Source: Bacteroidales bacterium (lineage in GTDB: Bacteria; Bacteroidota; Bacteroidia; Bacteroidales; UBA932). From it: DNA of 64,000 nucleotides. Numbering within the stretch: position 1 is the stretch's first letter; every line of letters starts with the position of its first letter. Shown in pieces: positions 8,067 through 15,304 of the stretch. The DNA lies in the NCBI GenBank assembly GCA_017437755.1, contig JAFRXI010000048.1, positions 62,001-126,000 on the forward strand, in the 5' to 3' direction. A program made the position numbers and the translations under genes. The notes under the pieces were generated by a model. That model worked only from the letters and a program-made list of their open reading frames with translations, did no database searches and had not been told where the DNA came from.

Positions 8067-9470
8067 TTACTGCGCGGGTTCGTAGGTGAGGGTTAATCCC
8101 GTAAATGCGCCCTTGGCTTTAGCGTAGACATAGTAAACGGTATTCGCCTCACATTCAGGAGTATATGTGTGCGTCTCATGACCGTTTTTATTCCATGTCT
8201 GCACGGGAGCGACATACTCAGACTCGGCAGGATGAGTCGCGGAGGCAGAAATACTCTTGGTTATACCTATAACAGGAGCCGTCGTTGCTGAAGACGAATT
8301 CAACAGGACATTAGTGCAAGTAACTTTTACCAGTTTGTAACCTTCAATTGCAGGAAGACCAAAATATCGATAGACTGCAGCTAATGCCAGACGATTGATC
8401 GGGGCAGTTATTGCCCAGAAAGTATTGGCCGCAGAGGCGCCTCCGCAATCAGCCAGGACAAAGGTATAGTCTGTCCCGTGAAGAGGATAAACACAGGAAG
8501 TTGCACCAGGATTAGGTGAACGCTGAGCGTTTGGCCAGCCATCAAATGGTTCCACTGTAAAATCAAAGGCAAGTCCCTTTTCCACAGGAGTATTTGGAAC
8601 AGATAAGACACCAAGGTTGTAAACCTTGTTGCGCATAATCTCTGCAGCCGGAATTGTTTTTACCCAATTCCCGTTCAAATAAACCTTGAGACCGGATGTA
8701 AGGGAAGTCGGACGAACGGCAACATAATAATCTGTACCAGTTGAAAGACAAGTACTTCCGTCTATTGTAAAACTAACGAAATTGTGTCTGGTCACTCCAG
8801 AGGCATCATAGGTTGAAAGTGTTGGGATATATGGTTCAGTCGTACTTAAATCCGCGCGGAACCGGCCGGATATGGCATCTGAACCATCCACGATAATACT
8901 TCCGCCCTTGATATTCGAATCCGCAACCTGGAACTTGATCAAAGCCACGGCGTTCTTGAAATTGAGCCCGGTGCTGCCCTGCGGGGCATAGGCAACGGCA
9001 ACTGCGGCGGACCTGTCAAAACTCCCCGCCACAAGTGTCTGTGACGACGGAACATCCACTGCCGCAATCCTGTAAATGTCGCCTTCTCCGGTGAAATTCA
9101 CGACCCTTGCCGTGCTTGCCGCCGGATAAATCGCCAGGTAGTTTCCGCTGGCACAACCTTCACCGGTGTAGGTGAAATCGGCCGAAGCAGAACTTTCAGT
9201 CAAAGATGCAGAGAATATATACCCTTCCACGGCCGTCGTAGACGCCTCTGCACTGGTATATACCGTTATCTCATCCCCGTTCTCCCAAAGGATCTGCGGC
9301 TTATTGTTCTCGCTGGTACCCATGACGGCCATGGTGGGAGGAAGTTCCTCTTCCACCATGCTGGCATGGAAAGTAATGGTCCGGGGTCCGGTTCCGGCAA
9401 GTTCCCCCTTAGCACAGGCAGCCAACGAAAGGGCGGCTGCGGCATAAACGAAAAATCTCATGCTCTTCAT
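8067..9470 (-). CDS. Fimbrillin-like surface lipoprotein with C-terminal repeated domain
   Basis: A 467-residue lipoprotein (lipobox SLAAC, cysteine 19). The N-terminal ~290 residues have fimbrillin-like features: ILWENGDEITVYTS and YLAIYPA in the places where fimbrillin/Mfa-like proteins have W-x-x-GD-x-I-x-V and a YP turn. Residues about 300-465 are the domain that recurs at 9657-10157 and twice in 13783-14838, with FDFTVEPFDGWP, YTFVLADCGGAS, YRYFGLPAIEGYKL and NTVYYVYAKAKGAF. It is probably exposed at the cell surface and may bind glycan, but no function is shown. A 45-codon ORF ends 12 nt upstream. It is the last gene of the susC operon. Confidence 0.75.
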   Translation of the reverse strand: MKSMRFFVYAAAALSLAACAKGELAGTGPRTITFHASMVEEELPPTMAVMGTSENNKPQILWENGDEITVYTSAEASTTAVEGYIFSASLTESSASADFTYTGEGCASGNYLAIYPAASTARVVNFTGEGDIYRIAAVDVPSSQTLVAGSFDRSAAVAVAYAPQGSTGLNFKNAVALIKFQVADSNIKGGSIIVDGSDAISGRFRADLSTTEPYIPTLSTYDASGVTRHNFVSFTIDGSTCLSTGTDYYVAVRPTSLTSGLKVYLNGNWVKTIPAAEIMRNKVYNLGVLSVPNTPVEKGLAFDFTVEPFDGWPNAQRSPNPGATSCVYPLHGTDYTFVLADCGGASAANTFWAITAPINRLALAAVYRYFGLPAIEGYKLVKVTCTNVLLNSSSATTAPVIGITKSISASATHPAESEYVAPVQTWNKNGHETHTYTPECEANTVYYVYAKAKGAFTGLTLTYEPAQ

Positions 9471-9482
9471 AATCCCGGAATC

Positions 9483-9620
9483 TTAAAGGTTGGACCAATC
9501 CTCTTCTTCCCACTCTTCGGTGGTGACGCCCTTGGTGCTGTCACATACCGTGTCTTCCACCAGCACCGTCAACAATTCTGACAACGGAGTCTCATACTCC
9601 GCCTTCAAAGATATTTCCAT
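9483..9620 (-). CDS. Small ORF (45 aa) preceding a fimbrillin-like lipoprotein
   Basis: An unannotated-type ORF with ATG at 9620 and an in-frame stop 15 nt upstream. The product has a Y-x-x-P near residue 9 (EYETPLSE), a cysteine-serine-containing middle (VCDSTKG), and an acidic tryptophan-rich end (EEWEEEDWSNL). The end closely resembles that of the ORF at 11051-11191 (EGWDEVDLSNL). It has no signal peptide and no membrane segment. Its stop is 12 nt before the lipoprotein start, the same spacing as in the other two pairs. I know of no function; conserved position and tail argue that it is a real coding unit. Confidence 0.6.
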   Translation of the reverse strand: MEISLKAEYETPLSELLTVLVEDTVCDSTKGVTTEEWEEEDWSNL

Positions 9621-9647
9621 TTCAAATTTGCTTTAAATGACCGTGCT

Positions 9648-11039
9648 TCAAGCAGGCTCGTATGTAAGGGTTATGGCACCTACGGAACCCTTTGAAATAC
9701 AATACAGATAATACCTGGTTGATGCGACCGGACCGGTAAGGATATATGAGTATTCTATGCCTTTGGTTGACCATACCTGGGCGGCAGATACAATCTCTGA
9801 TGTGGCAGGATGATCCGTGTTGGGAGAAATACTCTTCACTATTTCGAACTGGGCCGTGGTAACGCCGGAAGCATTCAGGCACACCACCTTTGTCAGTTTA
9901 TATCCTGAGATGGCCGGGAAACCAAGATAACGCTTCTGGGCATTGAATACCAGAGCCTTGGTGGACGTATGCAGGAACAACTGGGCCACGGTGTTGGTGG
10001 CCTGGCCGCAATCCGCAAGGATGAACGAATAATTCGTTCCGTCAAGCGGATAGAAGCGTTCTATACCGCCCTCGACATGCGGGAAGTCCTCTTTGGTAAC
10101 ATCCGTAGGCCATGCCGGCGTGACGTCGGGAACCACGGTGAAATCAAAGGTAAGGACCTTGTCGGCGGTGGCTCCGGGAACATTCAGGGTACCCAGGTTA
10201 TAGATCGTGTTCCTGTCGATGGAAGCGAGCTGTGCCGAGGTAAAGGTCTTCACCACCTTGTCATTCAGATAGACCGTCATGCCGGAAGACAGTGTGGTGG
10301 GCCTAAGGACCACGTAATAATCGGTATCTGTTGAGAATGAAGTGGTTCCGTCAATGGTAAAGTCCACGAAATTGCTTGCCGGCTGGCTGTATTTGGTCAG
10401 AACCGGAACATACGGAGCCGTTGTGCCCAGGTCGGCGCGGAACCTTCCGGAAATGTATTCCGAAGCGTCCACGGTTATCTTTCCGCTCTTGGCTCCTTCC
10501 CCTGAAACCCTGAACTTTACGAGCGCCACTGCGTTCTTGAAACTGAGCGACGTGCTTCCCTCAGGAGCATAAGCCGTGGCTACGGCTGCACTCCTGTCAA
10601 AACTCCCGGCGACAAGAGTCTGGGACGACGGGACGTCAACCGCGGCCATCTTGTAAATGTCGCCGTCACCCGTGAAATTAACGGCCCTTGCCGCAGTGGC
10701 GGCAGGATATATGGCCAGGTAGTTTCCGCTGGCGCATCCTTCACCGGAATACGTGAATTCAGCCGATGCGGCACTGGACGACAACGAAGTGGAGAAATCA
10801 TATCCCCTTTGATTACCTGAAGCCCCGTCGGCAGAGGAATATACGGTAATCTTGTCGCCGTTCTCCCAGAGAGTCTGCGGCTTGCCGGTTTCAGCGGCGC
10901 CCATCACCGCCTTTGTGGCAATTTCCGATTCGGCCATGAACCTGACCTGACGTTTCATATCCACAAGGGACTTGTCCTTGGCGCAGGCAGCGAGTAACAG
11001 GGCAAACGCCACATAAAAGAATAACTTGTAACTTTTCAT
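9648..11039 (-). CDS. Fimbrillin-like surface lipoprotein with C-terminal repeated domain (paralogue)
   Basis: A 463-residue paralogue of the 8067-9470 protein. The lipobox is LLAAC (cysteine 19). The N-terminal part again shows TLWENGDKITVYSS, GCASGNYLAIYPA and the long shared stretch around AAVDVPSSQTLVAGSFDRS. The C-terminal repeated domain is at residues about 295-461, but it is more divergent (PLDGTNYSFILADCGQAT, KRYLGFPAISGYKLTKV). The two genes presumably arose by tandem duplication together with their small leader ORFs. Probably surface-exposed; ligand unknown. Confidence 0.75.
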   Translation of the reverse strand: MKSYKLFFYVAFALLLAACAKDKSLVDMKRQVRFMAESEIATKAVMGAAETGKPQTLWENGDKITVYSSADGASGNQRGYDFSTSLSSSAASAEFTYSGEGCASGNYLAIYPAATAARAVNFTGDGDIYKMAAVDVPSSQTLVAGSFDRSAAVATAYAPEGSTSLSFKNAVALVKFRVSGEGAKSGKITVDASEYISGRFRADLGTTAPYVPVLTKYSQPASNFVDFTIDGTTSFSTDTDYYVVLRPTTLSSGMTVYLNDKVVKTFTSAQLASIDRNTIYNLGTLNVPGATADKVLTFDFTVVPDVTPAWPTDVTKEDFPHVEGGIERFYPLDGTNYSFILADCGQATNTVAQLFLHTSTKALVFNAQKRYLGFPAISGYKLTKVVCLNASGVTTAQFEIVKSISPNTDHPATSEIVSAAQVWSTKGIEYSYILTGPVASTRYYLYCISKGSVGAITLTYEPA

Positions 11040-11050
11040 ACTGCCTGTGA

Positions 11051-11191
11051 TTAAAGGTTTGACAAATCAACTTCATCCCATCCCTCGATGGTCGTATCCT
11101 TGACGCTGTCACAGAAACACTTCTCTGTGAGCACGTTGAATACCCTGGTTTTTGGCGGCAGGTAACCCGCCCCGCTTTGTTTCCTATTCAT
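11051..11191 (-). CDS. Small ORF (46 aa) preceding a fimbrillin-like lipoprotein
   Basis: The ATG at 11191 begins MNRKQSGAGYLPPKTR, preceded by a good ribosome site (AAAAGGAAAG). The product has Y-x-P-P near residue 10, a KCFCDSVKD segment and the acidic tail IEGWDEVDLSNL, shared with the 9483-9620 ORF. It follows the GH28 stop by 25 nt and ends 11 nt before the lipoprotein start. The open frame extends upstream to 11242 inside the GH28 end, but the RBS-supported start is preferred. Function unknown. Confidence 0.65.
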   Translation of the reverse strand: MNRKQSGAGYLPPKTRVFNVLTEKCFCDSVKDTTIEGWDEVDLSNL

Positions 11192-11216
11192 TGTTGCTTT
11201 CCTTTTGGGGACCTGG

Positions 11217-12572
11217 TCACCGGTCGGCGACGGTCCAGTCATAATCGTTCTTGAATGTAAAATCTCCCGTAAAAGTCAATTCGGTATTGTTGAATCTTAT
11301 TCCTTTGACATGGATGAAGTTCTCCACCATCTTCTTGGGAATGGCCCCGTGCCGCACCGCGTCGGGAAGTTCCTTCTCCGTGAGCCGAACGAACGAGCAG
11401 TTGTCAAACCGGATGTTCTCTATGGGGCATCCGGCCCTTCCCTGGAAGAACGGCATGAACAGGCTTTCCGACCGGATGTTGGAGAAATCCAGGTTCCGGA
11501 TGGCCTTGCAACGCACCTCCTCACTGTCGGGGATAAGGAAATGGAAAGGATAATAGACCTTGTCCATCTGTATGTTGGAGAAGGTCATGTTCTCTATCAG
11601 GGTATCTTCCCTTCCGTAGTCGTTGGACGCATCGTCGGGATTCTTGAACTTGTACTCCGGAAGGTGTGCGCTGATTCCCTTGGAAGAGTCGTAGATTACC
11701 AGGTTGGAGAAAACGCAGTCGCGCATGACGCCGTCGTTGGTCCATCCCAGACGTATTGCCGACGACCAGCTCCTCAGTATGCAGTTGGTCACCGTAACCC
11801 TCTCGCAGGCCCTGTCTTCCCTGAGGGAACGGCTGTTGGCCCGGATCACGATGGAATCGTCCCCCGTTTCGATGATGCAGTTGGAAACCGTCACGTCGCG
11901 GGAACAGTTGATGTGGATGCCGTCGTTGTTGGGGTAGCGGACATCGGCAAGTATCCTGCAGCGGTCGAAGATGACACGGTCGCAGTCGTGGATCCAGTAG
12001 CTCCAGCCGGCAGGCTGGTTCCGCATGGTGATGTCGGTGACGGTCACGTTGGTGCACCCGGCAAAGAACACGACCCGGGGCAGCGACTGCTTCCTTGGAA
12101 CCGTCCTTACAAAATGCCATCCCGTCCAGTTGTCGCCCTCCTTGGGCTTGGTGAAAAAAGTCCCGTTGCCGTCAATAACGCCCATGCCTGTGATGGCGAT
12201 GTTGTCGGCCTCGTCGGCATAGATCAGAGAAGCGTTCCGGAAGCGGGGCATCGCCTCTGATATGTAATGCCTTACGTCAGTACGCTCGGGATAATCGGCC
12301 AGGTCGGGCGAAGCCAGCAGCACGGCGTCGGCCGCGATATGGAGTTCCACGCCGCTCTTTATCTCAAAAGGCGTAACGAGGTATGTCCCTCCGGATACGG
12401 TCACCCTTCCGCCACCGGAACGGGACACCTCGTCAATGGCCTTCTGGATGGCCGCGGTAGCCTTGGTCCTGCCATCCGGCCTGGCCCCATAGGACTTGAT
12501 GTCAACGTCCTTTGCCCCAAGCGGCAAAACCAGGCAAAACAGCAGTAAGACAGGAATAAACCTTTGCATCAT
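11217..12572 (-). CDS. Glycoside hydrolase family 28, secreted
   Basis: A 451-residue GH28 enzyme with a signal peptide (MMQRFIPVLLLFCLVLPLGA). After the N-terminal motif VDIKSYGARPDGRTKATAAI it carries the catalytic block NNDGIHINCSRDVTVSN followed by IETGDDSIVIRAN, with the conserved aspartates, and IRLGWTNDG. It is a close paralogue of the GH28 at 20618-21916; together they bracket the SusC/SusD genes. This subtype, with FFAGCTNVTVTDITMRNQPAG-like rungs, probably acts as an exo- or oligosaccharide-active polygalacturonase or rhamnogalacturonase. Its start overlaps the EEP stop by one base, so translation is likely coupled. Confidence 0.9.
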   Translation of the reverse strand: MMQRFIPVLLLFCLVLPLGAKDVDIKSYGARPDGRTKATAAIQKAIDEVSRSGGGRVTVSGGTYLVTPFEIKSGVELHIAADAVLLASPDLADYPERTDVRHYISEAMPRFRNASLIYADEADNIAITGMGVIDGNGTFFTKPKEGDNWTGWHFVRTVPRKQSLPRVVFFAGCTNVTVTDITMRNQPAGWSYWIHDCDRVIFDRCRILADVRYPNNDGIHINCSRDVTVSNCIIETGDDSIVIRANSRSLREDRACERVTVTNCILRSWSSAIRLGWTNDGVMRDCVFSNLVIYDSSKGISAHLPEYKFKNPDDASNDYGREDTLIENMTFSNIQMDKVYYPFHFLIPDSEEVRCKAIRNLDFSNIRSESLFMPFFQGRAGCPIENIRFDNCSFVRLTEKELPDAVRHGAIPKKMVENFIHVKGIRFNNTELTFTGDFTFKNDYDWTVADR

Positions 12573-13777
12573 TACTCGATCTTATAATCCACATAAACCG
12601 GGAAATGGTCTGACGGATACTTCCCGCCGTAGAGGGTGTTGTCACATGTATACAACTTGGGCTCAACGTTGTTGCCGCGATAGAACACAAAGTCTATCCT
12701 GGACTTGCCCGTCGGAGAGGAGAATCCGTTGTAAGTCCCCACGCAGCCTTTCCTCAGTGTGGCCGGAAGCACCTCATAAGGGTCATTCCAATGACCGGTA
12801 TATATCATATAGACCGAGCCCGGGGTGGTGGACGGCCCCGCATTCATGTCCCCCACGAAGAACGATGCGGCCCCCTCCTTGTTGTATTTCTTCTCCATTT
12901 CAACATAGACCGGAGCGGCCGCTGTGTTGCAATCGTCGTTAAGACAGCCATGGTTGTCCATGAAGAAGACTTTCTTGCCGCTGGGCTTGTGCTGGAGCAG
13001 CACGCAGCATCCCCCGCGCTTGAAGCTGCCGCTGGCTCCGGTGTCGTTGGTGGTCATTACGTCAGGAGTACTGCAAGCCCAGAAATAGTGCTTTTCCAAC
13101 AACGAGAATTCCCCAGAAACGTAGCCTATTCCCTGGGCCCTGGAACCCGTGCCATCTTGCGAATACGGGCTGAAGAACCAGAACGAATAGCCCATGGGGC
13201 CGAATTCGGATGTCAGCCACTGCTGCTGGTTGACATCCACCTCCTGGAAGCCCACCACGTCGAAAGAACAGTTCAGGATTGACTGTTTCAGCCGTTCCTT
13301 CCGTACATCCCAGGCATTGTCGCCCTCGTCGAGGCCGGCCCTCCGCAGGTTGTATGAACCCATCCTCAGGGTTATGACCGAACCCTCCCCGGACGAGTCG
13401 CCGGTACCCTTCTGGACCAGCGAAACGGAAGCTGTTTTGCCGCCGGTGGTCTTGAACTGGACCAGCGCCCCCCTTGAAGACTTGAATTTGTTTTCGTTCA
13501 TGCGGACCGTCACTGTGGCGTCACCGTTCCCGGAAGACCGGTCAAGGGTGGCCCAGCCCACATCCTGCCCGGCATCGTCCTTGAGGGAAACCGTCCATTT
13601 TGCATTGGAAATCACCTTCATCTTGTAACTTCCAAGGTCTTTTTCGGCCTCGATGGAGGCAGGCTCCACCGAGAGCGTCTCGGACGAGGATTCGGGCCCC
13701 TTATCATGGCAGGAGCCCGCCAAAAGGGCCCCCGCCATGAAGAAGGTTATCACGTAAACTATCGGAAATCTTTTCAT
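12572..13777 (-). CDS. BACON-domain lipoprotein with endonuclease/exonuclease/phosphatase (EEP) domain
   Basis: A 401-residue lipoprotein (lipobox LAGSC). Residues about 35-122 form a BACON-type domain (LSVEPASIEAEKDLGSYKM...SNAKWTVSL). Residues about 133-400 are an EEP-fold metal-dependent phosphohydrolase with the expected sites: the glutamate of VVGFQEVD, DNHGCLND, FVGDMNAG and the final YPSDHFPV. EEP members cleave phosphodiester or phosphomonoester bonds. Placement in a SusC/SusD operon with 4-nt (13774-13777) and 1-nt overlaps suggests an extracellular or surface role on a phosphate-bearing substrate. It is paralogous to 26647-27561, which lacks the BACON domain. The substrate is unknown. 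Confidence 0.85.
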   Translation of the reverse strand: MKRFPIVYVITFFMAGALLAGSCHDKGPESSSETLSVEPASIEAEKDLGSYKMKVISNAKWTVSLKDDAGQDVGWATLDRSSGNGDATVTVRMNENKFKSSRGALVQFKTTGGKTASVSLVQKGTGDSSGEGSVITLRMGSYNLRRAGLDEGDNAWDVRKERLKQSILNCSFDVVGFQEVDVNQQQWLTSEFGPMGYSFWFFSPYSQDGTGSRAQGIGYVSGEFSLLEKHYFWACSTPDVMTTNDTGASGSFKRGGCCVLLQHKPSGKKVFFMDNHGCLNDDCNTAAAPVYVEMEKKYNKEGAASFFVGDMNAGPSTTPGSVYMIYTGHWNDPYEVLPATLRKGCVGTYNGFSSPTGKSRIDFVFYRGNNVEPKLYTCDNTLYGGKYPSDHFPVYVDYKIE

Positions 13778-15300
13778 TTTGTATACGTCAGTTCAATCGA
13801 GGTTACCGCACCCTTGACCTGGGCGTAGATATAATACACCTTATTTGCTTCAGTACCGGTCAGTTCATAGGTGTAGGTTCCGCCATTGGGATCCCAGGTC
13901 TGGGCCTTTCCGCCTTCAACGATGCCGGCAGAGTCGTCGTTGAAGGCCTTGGCATCGGCAGCGGAAGCGGCAATGCTGTCGGTAATGTATATCTTTGGCG
14001 AAACCGTAGCCGAGGATGCATTGAGCAGGACGCTCACGCATTTCACTTTGCTCAATTTGTAGTCCTCCATCGCCGGGAGTCCCAGATAGCGGTACTGGGC
14101 GCCGAAGGCAAGCCTGGGACCCGGGTCCGTAACAGCCCAGAACATCTGGGCGGCAGAAGCGGCGCCGCAGTCGGCCAGTATGAAGGAATAGTCCGTACCG
14201 TCAAAGGGATATACGCAGGTAATTCCTCCCTCGGTATGGGTATATCCTCCGGCAGTGGGCCATCCCTCGAGAGGAGTAACGGAGAAGTCGAACAGCAGCA
14301 CCTTGTCCTCTTCCACAGGCGGTTCCGTCTGCTCCTTCTCGTAGGTAAGGTCGATGGAGCCGATGGCACCCTTGGTATGGGTGTAGATGTAATACACCGT
14401 ATTGAATTCAGTATCGGTGAGATCATAGGTGTAGGTGCCGCCGCCCGCAGCGTCCCATTCCTGCAATTCACCACCGGCAACATACTCCGATTCTTCAGGA
14501 TGCCTTGCCCTCTCCGTAATGATCTTGGTGATACCTATCTTGGGCGCCGTCGTTGTAAGTGAGACGTTATGGCAGACAACCTGGGTGAGCTTGTAACCCT
14601 CGAGGGCCGGCAGACCCACATAACGATACTGGTTGGTCAGTGACAGCCTGGGCGAAGCGTCGTCCTTGGCCGGGACCCAGTAAACGGTGGACTGGCTGGC
14701 GCCGTTGCAGTCGGCGAGGATGAAGGTATAGTTGTATCCTCCCAGGGGATAGATGCATTCTATACCGCCGTCCACATGGGCATAGCCGCCGGCGGTCGGC
14801 CATCCGTCAAGCGGATCGATGGTGAAGTCGAAGGTGAGGTTGACAACGTCGCCGGTAGGAGGTGTAGGTGGCTCCGGAGGTGTGGGAGGGACATCGGGCT
14901 CGTCGGGTTTGTCGGGATCGGGATTGCCCTCCTGCCTGACGTCGATGAAGGCCTTGACGTCGCCGTGGAAAAGGGTTACGGTGGCCCTGCGCTCATCGGC
15001 GGTGCCGTTCCGGTATACCCTTACCCTGAGGGTGAGGTTGCCGGAGCCGCCTGCCATGTCGCACTTCACCCATTTGATGGTGGCTCCGTCGGCATCGGTC
15101 TTGGAAATGTTCCAGGAGCAGTTGGATTCCACCGGAATCTCGAATATCTGGCCTTCCCAGGAGGCCTGCACCGTTTCGGTGGCAACGGTTATGACGGGAT
15201 CCGCCACTTCCTCGTCCAGCTGGACGCTCGGAATGCATCCCGCGGCAAGAAGTCCAGCCGCAAGGATAGTCGTAAATAATTGTAAATACTTGCTTTTCAT
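13774..15300 (-). CDS. Surface lipoprotein: BACON-like domain plus two copies of the repeated domain (SusE/F position)
   Basis: A 508-residue lipoprotein (cysteine 22 in LLAAGC). Residues about 35-125 resemble a BACON domain, followed by a proline-rich linker (about 127-150). Two copies of a ~165-residue domain follow, at about 155-321 and 335-506, sharing DGWPTAGGY, YPLGG/YPFDGT, FILADC and KGAI/KGAV. The gene directly follows susD by 4 nt, the place where SusE/F-like surface glycan-binding proteins are encoded, so glycan binding is a reasonable inference for the repeated domain. No catalytic motif is seen. Confidence 0.8.
   Translation of the reverse strand: MKSKYLQLFTTILAAGLLAAGCIPSVQLDEEVADPVITVATETVQASWEGQIFEIPVESNCSWNISKTDADGATIKWVKCDMAGGSGNLTLRVRVYRNGTADERRATVTLFHGDVKAFIDVRQEGNPDPDKPDEPDVPPTPPEPPTPPTGDVVNLTFDFTIDPLDGWPTAGGYAHVDGGIECIYPLGGYNYTFILADCNGASQSTVYWVPAKDDASPRLSLTNQYRYVGLPALEGYKLTQVVCHNVSLTTTAPKIGITKIITERARHPEESEYVAGGELQEWDAAGGGTYTYDLTDTEFNTVYYIYTHTKGAIGSIDLTYEKEQTEPPVEEDKVLLFDFSVTPLEGWPTAGGYTHTEGGITCVYPFDGTDYSFILADCGAASAAQMFWAVTDPGPRLAFGAQYRYLGLPAMEDYKLSKVKCVSVLLNASSATVSPKIYITDSIAASAADAKAFNDDSAGIVEGGKAQTWDPNGGTYTYELTGTEANKVYYIYAQVKGAVTSIELTYTK
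13783..14298 (-). repeat. Repeated domain, copy 2 in this protein
   Basis: Encodes residues about 335-506 of the protein. It shares LFDFSVTPLEGWPTAGG, DYSFILADCGAAS, YRYLGLPAMEDYKL and VYYIYAQVKGAV with the copies at 14338-14838, 8076-8573 and 9657-10157. Confidence 0.75.
14338..14838 (-). repeat. Repeated domain, copy 1 in this protein
   Basis: Encodes residues about 155-321: LTFDFTIDPLDGWPTAGG, YTFILADCNGAS, YRYVGLPALEGYKL and VYYIYTHTKGAI. A conserved histidine-proline and serine-glutamate pair (RHPEESEYV) matches HPAESEYV in the 8067 protein. Confidence 0.75.
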
Positions 15301-15304
15301 GGCT

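Noticed and set aside
11205..12260. A 351-codon plus-strand frame opposite the GH28 gene
   Set aside because: Repetitive Val/Gly/Asp-rich translation typical of antisense high-GC sequence; GH28 motifs are on the other strand.
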